From: Burkholderia sp. FERM BP-3421
GTDB lineage: Bacteria; Pseudomonadota; Gammaproteobacteria; Burkholderiales; Burkholderiaceae
Length of the DNA: 64,000 nucleotides
Direction of reading: 5' to 3'
Assembly (NCBI RefSeq): GCF_028657905.1
Contig: NZ_CP117782.1
Location: 2,356,001-2,420,000, forward strand
In this document: positions 16,848 to 27,813 of the stretch, in pieces
Numbering within the stretch: position 1 is the first letter of the stretch
Layout: each line of letters begins with the position of its first letter
Notes under the pieces: model-generated
What the model was told of the DNA's origin: nothing
Databases searched by the model: none
What the model saw: only the letters and a program-made list of their open reading frames with translations
Made by a program: the position numbers and the translations under genes

Positions 16848-16931
16848 GGATGAGCCGCAGGAAGTGAACCGGACGACGAATGCAGCCACGCCGCGTCCGT
16901 CACCTTACGAAAATGTTTCGCGAGAATAACA

Positions 16932-16958
16932 AAAAACGCCGGCGGAGCCGGCGTTTTT
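16932..16958 (-). terminator. Intrinsic terminator after sucD
   Basis: Perfect 12-base stem AAAAACGCCGGC / GCCGGCGTTTTT with a three-base loop, followed by T residues on the minus strand. It lies 18 bases past the sucD stop and ends the sucCD transcript before terC. Confidence 0.9.
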
Positions 16959-16976
16959 CGTGGAGCGACCCGTGAC

Positions 16977-17858
16977 TTAGAGCGCAGCCTTCAGCAGGCG
17001 GCCCATTTCCGACGGATTGCGCGTGACCGTGATGCCGCACGCGTCCATGATTTCCAGCTTCGCTTCGGCCGTATCCGCACCGCCCGAGATCAGCGCGCCG
17101 GCGTGGCCCATGCGCTTGCCCGCAGGCGCCGTGACGCCGGCGATGAAGCCGACCACCGGCTTCTTCATGTTGCCCTTGATCCACTCGGCTGCCGCAGCTT
17201 CGTCCGGGCCGCCGATTTCACCGATCATCACGACCGCATCCGTATCCGGATCGTCGTTGAACATCTTCATCACGTCGATGTGCTTGAGACCGTTGATCGG
17301 ATCGCCACCGATGCCGACCGCCGACGACTGGCCGAGGCCCAGCGCCGTCAGCTGCGCGACCGCTTCGTACGTCAGCGTGCCCGAGCGCGACACCACGCCG
17401 ATGCGGCCCTTGCGGTGGATGTGACCCGGCATGATGCCGATCTTCAGTTCGTCCGGCGTGATCGTGCCCGGGCAGTTCGGGCCGAGCAGCAGCGTCTTGC
17501 GGCCTTCGCGGCGCATGCGGTCCTTCACTTCGATCATGTCGCGCACGGGAATGCCTTCCGTGATGCAGATCGCGAGATCCAGATCGGCCTCGACCGCTTC
17601 CCAGATCGCAGCCGCGGCGCCTGCCGGCGGCACGTAGATGACCGACACGGTCGCGCCGGTCTCGGCCTTCGCTTCCTTCACGCTCGCGTAGATCGGAATG
17701 CCTTCGAAGTCCTCGCCGGCCTTCTTCGGGTTCACGCCCGCGACGAATGCTTCGCGGCCGTTGGCGTACTCGCGGCATGCGCGCGTGTGAAACTGGCCAG
17801 TCTTGCCGGTGATACCCTGCGTGATGACCTTTGTGTCTTTGTTGATCAGAATCGACAT
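16977..17858 (-). CDS. sucD: Succinyl-CoA synthetase alpha subunit
   Basis: The alpha subunit carries the phosphohistidine and CoA site of the TCA-cycle enzyme that converts succinyl-CoA to succinate with nucleoside triphosphate formation. The 293-residue protein begins MSILINKDTKVITQG, shows TGKTGQFHT in the CoA-binding domain, the LLGPNCPG segment, and GHAGALISGG around the active-site histidine. Thirty-three residues can be read upstream of 17858 but do not belong to the family. It lies 70 bases after sucC in the same operon. Confidence 0.97.
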   Translation of the reverse strand: MSILINKDTKVITQGITGKTGQFHTRACREYANGREAFVAGVNPKKAGEDFEGIPIYASVKEAKAETGATVSVIYVPPAGAAAAIWEAVEADLDLAICITEGIPVRDMIEVKDRMRREGRKTLLLGPNCPGTITPDELKIGIMPGHIHRKGRIGVVSRSGTLTYEAVAQLTALGLGQSSAVGIGGDPINGLKHIDVMKMFNDDPDTDAVVMIGEIGGPDEAAAAEWIKGNMKKPVVGFIAGVTAPAGKRMGHAGALISGGADTAEAKLEIMDACGITVTRNPSEMGRLLKAAL

Positions 17859-17928
17859 GTATTGACCTCTGTTCGATGGGCGTCGCGACATCGCGCGCCG
17901 CCCTGCGTGTTCAATGCAATGCAGCGCC

Positions 17929-19095
17929 TTACTTGCCCGCGGCTGCCGCGACGACCTTCTGCGCGGCTTCTTCCATGCTGTCCGCCGAGATGATCGGCAG
18001 GCCGGATTCGGCGAGCATCTTCTTGCCCAGGTCCTCGTTGGTGCCCTTCATGCGCACGACGAGCGGCACGCTCAGGTTCACCGCCTTCGAGCCTGCGATC
18101 ACGCCTTCCGCGATCACATCGCAGCGCATGATGCCGCCGAAGATGTTCACGAGGATCGCCTTCAGGTCCGGGTTCTTCAGCATCAGCTTGAACGCTTCCG
18201 TGACCTTCTCGGTCGTCGCGCCGCCGCCCACGTCGAGGAAGTTCGCCGGCTCGCCGCCGAACAGCTTGATCGTGTCCATCGTCGCCATCGCGAGGCCTGC
18301 GCCGTTCACGAGACAGCCGATGTTGCCGTCGAGCGAGATGTACGCGAGGTCGAACTTCGACGCTTCGACTTCAGCCGGATCTTCTTCGTCCAGATCGCGG
18401 TACGCGACGATTTCCGGGTGGCGGAACAGCGCGTTCGAATCGAAGTTGAACTTCGCGTCGAGTGCGATCACCTTGCCGTCGCCGGTGACGACGAGCGGGT
18501 TGATTTCGGCGAGCGACGCGTCGGTTTCCCAGAACGACTTGTAGAGACCCTTCAGGATTTCGCGCGCTTGCGGGATCGATGCGTCGGGCACGCCGATCTT
18601 CTTCGCGAGATCGTCGGCTTCCGCGTCCTGCAGGCCCTTCGACGGCTCGACCGCGACCTTGTGGATCGCTTCCGGGGTCTTCTCGGCCACTTCCTCGATG
18701 TCCATGCCGCCTTCGCTCGACGCCATCACGACAACCTTCTGCGAGACGCGATCGATCACGATGCCGATGTACAGTTCCTTCTTGATGTCGGCGCCTTCCT
18801 CGATCAGCAGACGGTTCACCTTCTGGCCTTCCGGACCAGTCTGGTGCGTCTTCAGCTGCATGCCGAGGATCTGGTTCGAGAATTCGCGAACCTGCTCGAG
18901 CGACTTCGCGACCTTCACGCCGCCGCCCTTGCCGCGGCCGCCCGCATGGATCTGCGCCTTCACGACCCACACCGGGCCGCCCAGCTCTTCCGCGACCTTG
19001 ACGGCCTCGTCGACCGTAAACGCCGGCTTGCCGCGCGGTACCGCGACACCGAATTTCCGCAGGATTTCCTTACCCTGGTACTCGTGAATCTTCAT
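17929..19095 (-). CDS. sucC: Succinyl-CoA synthetase beta subunit
   Basis: The 388-residue beta subunit has the N-terminal ATP-grasp domain that binds nucleotide (MKIHEYQGKEILRKFGV, QIHAGGRGKGGGVK) and a C-terminal domain with NFLDVGGGATTEKV and NIFGGIMRCD. Together with SucD it forms the cytoplasmic succinyl-CoA ligase of the TCA cycle. Length and both motifs are exactly as expected. It is first in the sucCD operon, preceded on the same strand by the DUF2889 gene 39 bases upstream. Confidence 0.97.
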   Translation of the reverse strand: MKIHEYQGKEILRKFGVAVPRGKPAFTVDEAVKVAEELGGPVWVVKAQIHAGGRGKGGGVKVAKSLEQVREFSNQILGMQLKTHQTGPEGQKVNRLLIEEGADIKKELYIGIVIDRVSQKVVVMASSEGGMDIEEVAEKTPEAIHKVAVEPSKGLQDAEADDLAKKIGVPDASIPQAREILKGLYKSFWETDASLAEINPLVVTGDGKVIALDAKFNFDSNALFRHPEIVAYRDLDEEDPAEVEASKFDLAYISLDGNIGCLVNGAGLAMATMDTIKLFGGEPANFLDVGGGATTEKVTEAFKLMLKNPDLKAILVNIFGGIMRCDVIAEGVIAGSKAVNLSVPLVVRMKGTNEDLGKKMLAESGLPIISADSMEEAAQKVVAAAAGK

Positions 19096-19134
19096 GCGTG
19101 ATTCCTTCAGTCTGAGAGTTGGATAAAAAGTCGA

Positions 19135-19758
19135 TTAAAAGTCGCTTCTTGTGACGATTTCCGGTTGATTCTCTGAGCCGCGCCCGCCGCTCCGCTCCGG
19201 CCGGCTCGCGCCGAACCAGGTCGGATAGAACTGCCGCACCGCCTCGCCGTCGAAGCGCAGCGCCTGGCAGCGACCAAGCTGAAACGGCGGCTCGGTCGCG
19301 GCTTCGCCGCCCTTGCCCTCGCGCGTGCTCCACACATCCCCGGCAAATGCCTGGATGGCCGCAGTCGGCAGGACCGCGCACAGCTCGGTGAGATGCGTGC
19401 AGCCCGCGATGCCGCCCAGAAGTCGGGACGCATCACGGCGGAAGTGATCGAGGAGATTGAGCCCGATAAGGGCCCGGTAGGCGGGATTGGCGGCTTCGCA
19501 TTGCCCGGGATAGGGCGCCCAGTCGGTCGATGCCTCGGCGTCGACGATGGTGAGCCCGCGATCGACGGTAATACGCAGCCAGAGCTCATGGATCGGCAGG
19601 CCGTTCGGCCTGATGCCCGCCGCCAGCGCGACATCGCGCGGTTTGTGGTCGGTCAGGCAGGCTTCGATATCCCACAAGCCGTCGGCACGCTCGTAGGCTT
19701 CCGCCCGGATTGCGCGTCGATGTCGCAACTGGCGGGGTACGGGCTCGGATAGCGGCAT
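19135..19758 (-). CDS. DUF2889-family protein
   Basis: A 207-residue soluble protein whose sequence follows the DUF2889 pattern: RRAIRAEAYERADGLWDIEACLTD at the N-terminus, the GCTHLTEL motif with nearby cysteine, and DHFRRDASRLLGGIAG. Its function is unknown. In Burkholderia it stands between recX and sucC, as here. The 39-base gap to sucC makes cotranscription with sucCD possible, though sucC may have its own promoter. Confidence 0.8.
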   Translation of the reverse strand: MPLSEPVPRQLRHRRAIRAEAYERADGLWDIEACLTDHKPRDVALAAGIRPNGLPIHELWLRITVDRGLTIVDAEASTDWAPYPGQCEAANPAYRALIGLNLLDHFRRDASRLLGGIAGCTHLTELCAVLPTAAIQAFAGDVWSTREGKGGEAATEPPFQLGRCQALRFDGEAVRQFYPTWFGASRPERSGGRGSENQPEIVTRSDF

Positions 19759-19896
19759 GCGGGAGGATGAGGCCGAAGAGGAAAACCCAGGGATTTTAGC
19801 ATACTGGGTATTCGAGATAGTTCGCGCCGCGCCGCATGGGGCCGGGCGCGGACGCTTCGGTGCAGCGCAGCAAAGCAGCGCGCGCCGGACGGCCGC

Positions 19897-20687
19897 TCAA
19901 TCGTCGACGTACACGTCGTCGTCGCCCTTCAGCAAGCGACTGATCGTCGCACCGGAAAAACCGCGCATCGCGAGAAAACGCATCTGCTTCGCGCGCTCGG
20001 CGGGCGACTGCGGCAGCACGCCGAACTTCTTGCGCCACACCGCCTGGGCGCGCGCGAACTCGCTGTCGCGCAACTGCGCGCCGACGGTCTCGACGAGCGC
20101 ATCGTCGAGCGCGTGCCGCTTGAGTTCGCTCATGATCCGCGCCGAACCGACGCGCGACGCTCGCCGATGCACGAGGCTTTCGGCAAAGCGCTCGTCCGAC
20201 AGCCAGGCTTCGCGCTCGAGCGTATCGAGCAGCGCGTCGAGATCGTCGCTTTCCTCCACGTGCGGCGCGAGCTTGCGCGCCAACTCCGTGCGGCTGTACT
20301 CGCGGCGCGACAGATAGCCGATCGCGCGCGCCTTCAGCGAGCGGGCAGGCGCTTGCGGCGCGCCGTCGGCGACCGCCTCGAAACTTTCACCGCGCGCCGT
20401 CGCGCGCCGCGCGCCGCGGCGCGGCGACTGGCTCGTGCGGGTATAGACATCACCGCCGTCCGCGGCGCGCGCGCGATCATGCGCATCGAACGCCTCGCGC
20501 GGATCGACGCCGAACGGATCCGTTTCGGCCGGCTCAAACGACGCGAGGGCATCAACCGATGCCCTCGCCAGCGGGCGGCCCGAGGGCCGCCCTTCGATCG
20601 AACCCGGCGCGCGCGCCGCGGTGCCCGGGCGGGCCGGCGTCTGCCGTTCCGCGTCCGGCGAACCCGCGTCGCGCCGGCTTCGTCTCA

Positions 20688-20688
<1 letters not shown>
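19897..20688 (-). CDS. recX: RecX regulatory protein with long N-terminal extension
   Basis: RecX binds RecA filaments and limits their growth and activity. The C-terminal 150 residues carry the three-helix RecX repeats (RAIGYLSRREYSRTELARKL, WLSDERFAESLVHRRASRVG, KQMRFLAMRGFSGATI). The first 110 residues are a low-complexity extension rich in Arg, Ala and Pro that most RecX proteins lack, giving 263 residues. The ATG at 20688 overlaps the recA stop (TGATG); an adjacent in-frame GTG at 20691 is an alternative. It is coupled to recA and so under LexA control. Confidence 0.9.
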
Positions 20689-21761
<1,073 letters not shown>

Positions 21762-21853
21762 GAATCGTCCTTTGCTATGATGAGCAGCGTCTGATACGGA
21801 TGCACCGGCTCTGACCCGGCCCGGATGAGCCGTTAGGTGCACGAATGCAGACA

Positions 21854-21869
21854 CTGTATAAAAAAACAG
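21854..21869 (-). promoter_or_regulatory. LexA (SOS) box of recA
   Basis: Perfect CTGT-N8-ACAG LexA box, 92 bases upstream of the recA start. On the minus strand a TTGCAT hexamer (21881-21876) stands as a possible -35 with a -10-like TATACA/TACAGT overlapping the box, so LexA would block RNA polymerase directly. Confidence 0.92.
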
Positions 21870-21963
21870 TGGTTTATGCAAGCCCGCGATGCGGATGCTG
21901 CATCCACCCGACAACAGCGGAGACAGCTGCGCCCGCGCCTGCGGCCGGCTATCGGTGCGCATC

Positions 21964-22692
21964 ATGCGAATTCTCATTGCCGAAGACGACAGCATACTCG
22001 CGGACGGTCTCACCCGGTCACTCCGCCAATCGGGCTATGCCGTCGACCATGTGAAGAGCGGCATCGAGGCCGACACCGCGTTGTCGATGCAGGCTTTCGA
22101 CCTGCTGATCCTCGACCTGGGCCTGCCCCGCATGCCGGGCCTCGACGTGCTGCGCCGGCTGCGCGCCCGCAATTCCACCCTGCCCGTGCTGATCCTCACC
22201 GCCGCCGACAGCGTCGACGAACGCGTGAAAGGGCTCGACCTCGGCGCGGACGACTACATGGCGAAGCCGTTCGCGCTGAACGAGCTGGAAGCCCGCGTGC
22301 GTGCGCTGACCCGGCGCGGCGCGGGCGGCGGCCCGAGCGTGTTCCGCCACGGCTCGCTCGCATTCGACCAGGTCGGGCGCCTCGCCTACGCGAACGACCA
22401 CGTGCTCGACCTGTCCGCGCGCGAACTGGGCCTGCTCGAGGTGCTGCTGCAGCGAACCGGCCGGCTCGTATCGAAAGAGCAGCTGGTCGACCATCTGTGC
22501 GAATGGGGCGAGGAAGTCAGCAACAACGCGATCGAGGTCTACGTACACCGGCTGCGCAAGAAGATCGAACCGAGCGGCGTGCGCATCACGACCGTGCGCG
22601 GCCTCGGCTATTGCCTCGAAAAAGCCGCGCCGGCCGAGCCGGGTACTGCAGCCTCGCCCGTGCCAGCCGCCGCGAGCCCGTCGCTGCGCTGA
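21964..22692 (+). CDS. OmpR-family response regulator, TctD-like
   Basis: A 242-residue response regulator. The receiver domain (1-115) has the acidic pair ED at residues 7-9, the phosphoacceptor Asp51 in LLILDLGLP, and the lysine in DDYMAKPFALNE. The C-terminal winged helix (about 130-222) ends in the typical VYVHRLRKKIEPSGVRITTVRGLGY. It is 15 bases upstream of a sensor kinase with a 2CSK_N-type input region, the TctDE arrangement that controls tricarboxylate uptake in other bacteria. ATG 21964 gives the canonical MRILIAEDD; 25 upstream codons are not part of the fold. Confidence 0.92.
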   Translation: MRILIAEDDSILADGLTRSLRQSGYAVDHVKSGIEADTALSMQAFDLLILDLGLPRMPGLDVLRRLRARNSTLPVLILTAADSVDERVKGLDLGADDYMAKPFALNELEARVRALTRRGAGGGPSVFRHGSLAFDQVGRLAYANDHVLDLSARELGLLEVLLQRTGRLVSKEQLVDHLCEWGEEVSNNAIEVYVHRLRKKIEPSGVRITTVRGLGYCLEKAAPAEPGTAASPVPAAASPSLR

Positions 22693-22707
22693 CGCGCGGC
22701 CGCCGCG

Positions 22708-24261
22708 ATGGCCACCCCGGCCCGCTCCGCCCGCCGCGCGCCGCCCGCCGCCGACGCGGCGGATGCCGCGCGCGACGCCCGCTACGCGAACCCGTTCGCC
22801 CCGCCCGACGACATCGAGCCCGCCGAAACCGCGCGCCCGCGCTCGCTGTTCGGCGAGATCCTCGACTGGATGCTGGCGCCGCTGCTGCTGCTGTGGCCGA
22901 TGAGCATCGCCGTCACCTATCTGGTCGCGAAGACGATCGCGAACGGGCCCTTCGACCGCGCGCTCGAAACCAACACCTACGTGCTCGCGCGCCAGATCAC
23001 GCCGGTCAACGGCGTGGCCGAGCTGACGCTGCCGCCCGCGACGCTCGACCTGCTGCGCGCCGACAATGTCGACAGCGTGTACTTCCAGGTGCTCGGTGCG
23101 CGCGGCGAGCTGGTGTCGGGCGAGGCCGACATGCCGCTGCCGCGCGACGAGGACCGCCCACCGCCCGGCGTCGTGGTGTTCCGCGACGACCTGCTGCGCG
23201 GCAACGACATCCGCGTCGCGTATACGACTGTGGCGCTGCCGCAGGCGCGCGGTACGCAGCCGGTGCTCGTGCAGGTCGGCGAGACGCTCGACAAGCGCAA
23301 CGCGCTCGCGAACGACATCATCAAGGGCGTGATCCTGCCGCAATTCGTGATCCTGCCGCTCGCGATCCTGCTCGTCTGGTTCGGGCTGTCGCGCGGCCTC
23401 GCGCCGCTCGCCGCACTGCAGGCGCACATCCGGGGGCGCCGCCCGGACGACCTGTCGCCCGTCGAGGCGCAGCGCGCGCCGCCCGAGATCGAGCCGCTCG
23501 TCACCTCGTTCAACGATCTGCTCGCGCGGCTCGAACAGAACATGGCGCTGCAAAAGCGCTTCATCGCGGACGCCGCGCACCAGATGAAAACGCCGCTCGC
23601 GGGCCTGCGCACCCAGGCCGAATTCGCGCTGCGGCACGAGGTGCCGGCGGAGGTCGCGCGTTCGCTCGAACAGATCGCGACGAGTTCCGGGCAGGCGGCG
23701 CGGCTCGTCACCCAGCTGCTGGCGCTGGCGCGCGCGGAGAACCGCGCGACCGGGCTCACGCTCGAACCGGTCGCGATCGCGACGCTCGCGCGGCTCGCGG
23801 TGCGCGACTGGGTGCAGGCCGCGCTCGCGAAACGGATGGATCTCGGCTACGAGGGCCCCGACGAGAACGACGGCGCGCCGCTCGAAATCGACGGCCACCC
23901 GGTGATGCTGCGCGAGATGCTCGGCAACCTGATCGACAACGCGATCCGCTACACGCCGGACGGCGGCCGCATCACCGTGCGGGTGCGCGCGGCGCGCGAG
24001 GCGGGCCGCGTCGACGTCGAGATCGAGGACACCGGGCCCGGCATCCCCGCGCACGAACGGGAGCGGGTGCTCGAACGCTTCTACCGGATCCTCGGCCGCG
24101 AGGGCGACGGCAGCGGCCTCGGGCTTTCGATCGTCCGCGAGATCGTCGCGCAGCACGGCGGCACGCTGACGCTCGACGACCATGTCTACCAGGCCTCGCC
24201 GCGCCTCGCGGGCACGCTGGCGCGGGTCAGCCTGGCGCTGCGCGGCCATGCCCCGGATTAA
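22708..24261 (+). CDS. Sensor histidine kinase, TctE-like
   Basis: A 517-residue inner-membrane histidine kinase. Two membrane helices (about 52-75 and 210-230) flank a periplasmic input region with FDRALETNTYVLARQI, resembling the 2CSK_N domain of TctE sensors. Then comes a HAMP-like linker, the HisKA box with H291 (ADAAHQMKTPL), and an ATPase domain with N, G1 (IEDTGPGIP) and G2 (GSGLGLSIV) boxes. It phosphorylates the regulator encoded just upstream. An MHS-type organic acid transporter lies downstream on the same strand and is a candidate target. Confidence 0.92.
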   Translation: MATPARSARRAPPAADAADAARDARYANPFAPPDDIEPAETARPRSLFGEILDWMLAPLLLLWPMSIAVTYLVAKTIANGPFDRALETNTYVLARQITPVNGVAELTLPPATLDLLRADNVDSVYFQVLGARGELVSGEADMPLPRDEDRPPPGVVVFRDDLLRGNDIRVAYTTVALPQARGTQPVLVQVGETLDKRNALANDIIKGVILPQFVILPLAILLVWFGLSRGLAPLAALQAHIRGRRPDDLSPVEAQRAPPEIEPLVTSFNDLLARLEQNMALQKRFIADAAHQMKTPLAGLRTQAEFALRHEVPAEVARSLEQIATSSGQAARLVTQLLALARAENRATGLTLEPVAIATLARLAVRDWVQAALAKRMDLGYEGPDENDGAPLEIDGHPVMLREMLGNLIDNAIRYTPDGGRITVRVRAAREAGRVDVEIEDTGPGIPAHERERVLERFYRILGREGDGSGLGLSIVREIVAQHGGTLTLDDHVYQASPRLAGTLARVSLALRGHAPD

Positions 24262-24482
24262 CCCTGAGAGCGCCGCCCCGGATGTGACTCACACCCAGTG
24301 ATTTTCGATTTTTAAACGACGTAGCTCAACAATTGGCCGTCAATCGACGAACATGAAAGAATTTACTTCCTCGAAATTTTGACCGGCCGAGTCAGTACGC
24401 CGTAAGTTTCCATTCCAATAATCAACGCGAGGCCTGCCGGAACGAGCGGGCCCGATGCGCATGTCAATATTGGAGACACTTC

Positions 24483-26141
24483 ATGGCAACGATAGGCGGA
24501 CACATCTCGCACTCGCCGATGACACACGAAGAGAAGAAGGTGATCTTCGCGTCGTCCCTCGGCACGGTGTTCGAGTGGTACGACTTCTACCTGGCCGGCT
24601 CGCTCGCGGCCTACATCAGCAAGAGCTTCTTCTCCGGGGTCAACCCCACCGCGGCCTTCATCTTCACGCTGCTCGGCTTCGCGGCGGGCTTCGCGGTACG
24701 GCCGTTCGGCGCGATCGTGTTCGGCCGTCTCGGCGATCTCGTCGGCCGCAAGCACACCTTCCTGATCACGATCGTGATCATGGGCGTGTCGACCTTCGTG
24801 GTCGGCTTCCTGCCCGGCTATGCGACGATCGGCATCGCGGCGCCCGTCATCTTCATCGCGATGCGGCTGCTGCAGGGCCTCGCGCTCGGCGGCGAATACG
24901 GCGGCGCGGCGACCTACGTGGCCGAGCACGCGCCGGCGCACCGGCGCGGCTTCTACACCTCGTGGATCCAGACCACGGCGACGCTCGGGCTGTTCATGTC
25001 GCTGCTCGTGATTCTCGGCGTGCGCGAATCGATCGGCGAGGAGGCATTCGGCGCCTGGGGCTGGCGCGTGCCGTTCGTCGCGTCGATCCTGCTGCTCGCG
25101 GTGTCGGTTTGGATCCGGATGCAGTTGAACGAATCGCCGGTGTTCCTGCGCATCAAGGCCGAGGGCAAGACCTCGAAGGCGCCGCTGACCGAGGCGTTCG
25201 GGCAGTGGAAGAACCTGAAAGTCGTGATCCTCGCGCTGGTGGGGCTGACGGCCGGACAGGCGGTGGTCTGGTACACCGGCCAGTTCTATGCGCTGTTCTT
25301 CCTCACGCAGACGCTCAAGGTCGACGGCGCGAGCGCGAACATCCTGATCGCGATCGCGCTCCTGATCGGCACGCCGTTCTTCGTGTTCTTCGGTTCGCTG
25401 TCGGACCGGATCGGCCGCAAGCCGATCATCCTGGCCGGCTGCCTGATCGCCGCGCTGACCTACTTCCCGCTGTTCAAGGCGCTGACCCACTTCGCGAATC
25501 CGGCGCTCGAGATCGCGACGCAGAAGGCGCCGATCACGGTGATCGCCGATCCGACCCAGTGTTCGTTCCAGTTCAACCCGGTGGGCACCGCGAAGTTCAC
25601 GGACTCGTGCGACGTCGCGAAGAGCGCGCTCGCGAAAGCGGGCCTCAACTACGAGAACATCGCGGCGCCAGCGGGCACGCCCGCGCAGATCAAGGTCGGC
25701 GACACGGTGATCGACACCTACGACGGCAAGGCCCCGGACGCGAAGGAAAAAGCCAAGGTGTTCGACAAGACGCTGGCAACCACGCTCAAGAGCGCCGGCT
25801 ACCCGCCCAAGGCCGACCCGTCGCAGATCAACTGGCCGATGACGGTCGTGATCCTGGCGATTCTCGTGATCTACGTGACGATGGTGTACGGGCCGATCGC
25901 GGCGATGCTGGTCGAGATGTTCCCGACCCGGATCCGCTACACGTCGATGTCGCTGCCCTATCACATCGGCAACGGCTGGTTCGGCGGCTTCCTGCCGGCG
26001 ACCGCGTTCGCAATCGTGGCGGCGCGGGGCGACATCTACTCGGGGCTCTGGTATCCGATCGTGATCGCGCTCGCGACCTTCGTGATCGGGCTGCTGTTCG
26101 TCAAGGAGACCAAGGACTCGGATATCTACGCGCGGGATTGA
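24483..26141 (+). CDS. MHS-family major facilitator transporter
   Basis: A 552-residue twelve-helix proton symporter of the metabolite:H+ symporter group. The family start VFEWYDFYLAGSLAAYISK, the GRLGDLVGRK loop between helices 2 and 3, and LGGEYGGAATYVAEHAP are present. Between about residues 350 and 440 there is an insertion of polar sequence containing two cysteines, longer than in short members such as ProP or ShiA. Substrates of this group are organic acids, betaines or shikimate; which one is unknown. The upstream TctDE-like pair suggests control by an external organic acid. Confidence 0.85.
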   Translation: MATIGGHISHSPMTHEEKKVIFASSLGTVFEWYDFYLAGSLAAYISKSFFSGVNPTAAFIFTLLGFAAGFAVRPFGAIVFGRLGDLVGRKHTFLITIVIMGVSTFVVGFLPGYATIGIAAPVIFIAMRLLQGLALGGEYGGAATYVAEHAPAHRRGFYTSWIQTTATLGLFMSLLVILGVRESIGEEAFGAWGWRVPFVASILLLAVSVWIRMQLNESPVFLRIKAEGKTSKAPLTEAFGQWKNLKVVILALVGLTAGQAVVWYTGQFYALFFLTQTLKVDGASANILIAIALLIGTPFFVFFGSLSDRIGRKPIILAGCLIAALTYFPLFKALTHFANPALEIATQKAPITVIADPTQCSFQFNPVGTAKFTDSCDVAKSALAKAGLNYENIAAPAGTPAQIKVGDTVIDTYDGKAPDAKEKAKVFDKTLATTLKSAGYPPKADPSQINWPMTVVILAILVIYVTMVYGPIAAMLVEMFPTRIRYTSMSLPYHIGNGWFGGFLPATAFAIVAARGDIYSGLWYPIVIALATFVIGLLFVKETKDSDIYARD

Positions 26142-26267
26142 TGGGGTGAGCCCGGTTCGGTTCGTCGGCCCAGGCAGACCGCGAACCGGGCAAAGGTGGA
26201 TTTTTCAGGGAATCGAGAAAAAGGGCTTGACGCTCCTCCTCGGCATCAGCATAATCTCGCTTCTGTT

Positions 26268-26346
<79 letters not shown>

Positions 26347-26357
26347 TCTTCGCGAAG

Positions 26358-26387
26358 GCCCGCACTCTCACGAGTTGCGGGCTTTTT
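26358..26387 (+). terminator. Intrinsic terminator just inside attL
   Basis: Stem GCCCGCA / TGCGGGC extended by CTC/GAG with a short loop and followed by five T. It ends the tRNA-Met transcript on the island side. Confidence 0.75.
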
Positions 26388-26427
26388 CGTTTTGCGCGCG
26401 GTGAGCCACCTTGTGAGCCATCCGCGA

Positions 26428-27756
26428 ATGCACAAGCTGCCGCATCTCTACCAAAACCGTTTCGGCGCCTACTATCTCAGGTTGATCGGCGCCGGCCGGG
26501 AAACGAAGAAATCCCTGCGCACAAAGGACTATCGCCAAGCTAAGATTTGGGCACTCGCGTTCAACTTAGAGCTGGCGATGAACAAGCCGAAAGCCGCTGA
26601 TTTTGACCTATCGGGCACGAATGCTCGGGAGTTCGACGTCGTGTTGCCAGACGGAACCCAGATCAAGAACATCGAAACAGCCGAGGACGTTCGGCTCGCC
26701 AAAGAGATGTTCGGCGATCGCCTGGCCGCCCCGCTCGATCTGCCGGCTTTCACGCCCGCCGTGGCCGCAGCCATCGCGGCCCAACAGGCGAATTCCGCGC
26801 GGAAAAAGCCCGCGAAGCCGTTCGCCGACGTGGCCAAGCTCTACAAACGGGAAAAGGCGTTCGACAACACGCCGCGAAAGAGCGTCGCGAAAGAGCGAGC
26901 CTTCGCCGATTTCCAGAAGCGCCAGGGCGAGAGGCCGATCGGCGACTACACCCTCGACGACGCGGTCGCCTACAAGAACGCGCTTATCGCGGAAAACGCC
27001 AGCGCGAGCCGCGTGAACGCGAAGCTTTCCTTCCTGCGCGATCTGTTCGGCTACGCGGTCGACAACGGCCATTGCGACGGCCCCAATCCGTTCGAGACAG
27101 CCAAGGTCTCGTCCAAATCGAAGCTCAAACAGCAGAAGCGCTCCTACAAGCCGTTCAGCGCGGACGACATTTCGACGATCTTCGACCCAGCGGCCTATAC
27201 GGCCCGGATGGACAAGCCCGCGTATCGCTGGTTGCCCTTCTTGGCGCTCTACTCCGGCGCGCGGCTCGAAGAGCTGGCCAGCCTGTCGCTGTCGCAAATC
27301 CAGAAGGAGGATGGCATCTGGTTCTTCGACATTCAAAAGGCGAAGAACGCCAACTCTCAACGCCGAATCCCGCTTCATCGCGTCGTCGTCGAATCCGGCT
27401 TCCTCGCGTATGTCGAGGGGCTGCGCGAACGCGGCGCAACCCAACTCTTTCCAGAGATCAAACCTGGGGCCAACGGCTACGGGAAGAACGTCACCCGGCG
27501 CTTCGCTGACTATCTAGACGAGCGCAAATTAACGGATGACCGCAAAGTCTTCCACAGCTTCCGCCACACCTTCATCAACCGAATGACCGAGTTGAACGTC
27601 CATCCCGCAATGTTGATGGCCCTGGTCGGGCACTACGACCAATCCAAAGTCGATTTCAGTTCACCCCACTTCGCGAATTACCAGCACGCGAAGCCTTTGG
27701 CTGAACTCAAATCGACACTTGATCGCTTCGACGTTAAGCTAGCCCTTCCGTTCTGA
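26428..27756 (+). CDS. Tyrosine-type site-specific integrase
   Basis: A phage-type tyrosine recombinase of 442 residues. The N-terminal half has a SAM-like DNA-binding region; the C-terminal catalytic domain shows Arg279 in YSGARLEELASL, HSFRHTFINRM with the second Arg and His, VGHYD, and the nucleophile tyrosine in HFANYQHAK. It would integrate the island into the tRNA-Met 3' end next to which it lies. Other possible starts are GTG 26401 and TTG 26392, but TTG overlaps the end of the terminator and none has a clear ribosome-binding site. Confidence 0.9.
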   Translation: MHKLPHLYQNRFGAYYLRLIGAGRETKKSLRTKDYRQAKIWALAFNLELAMNKPKAADFDLSGTNAREFDVVLPDGTQIKNIETAEDVRLAKEMFGDRLAAPLDLPAFTPAVAAAIAAQQANSARKKPAKPFADVAKLYKREKAFDNTPRKSVAKERAFADFQKRQGERPIGDYTLDDAVAYKNALIAENASASRVNAKLSFLRDLFGYAVDNGHCDGPNPFETAKVSSKSKLKQQKRSYKPFSADDISTIFDPAAYTARMDKPAYRWLPFLALYSGARLEELASLSLSQIQKEDGIWFFDIQKAKNANSQRRIPLHRVVVESGFLAYVEGLRERGATQLFPEIKPGANGYGKNVTRRFADYLDERKLTDDRKVFHSFRHTFINRMTELNVHPAMLMALVGHYDQSKVDFSSPHFANYQHAKPLAELKSTLDRFDVKLALPF

Positions 27757-27813
27757 CGCTTCCGCCAACTTTGCCAGAGCTGGCCCCGCGCCACTGAAAA
27801 ACGACCAAGGAAA

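Noticed and set aside
22977..23759. Minus-strand frame of 260 codons in the TctE-like gene
   Set aside because: Serine/arginine-rich antisense frame over the kinase domain; no motif.
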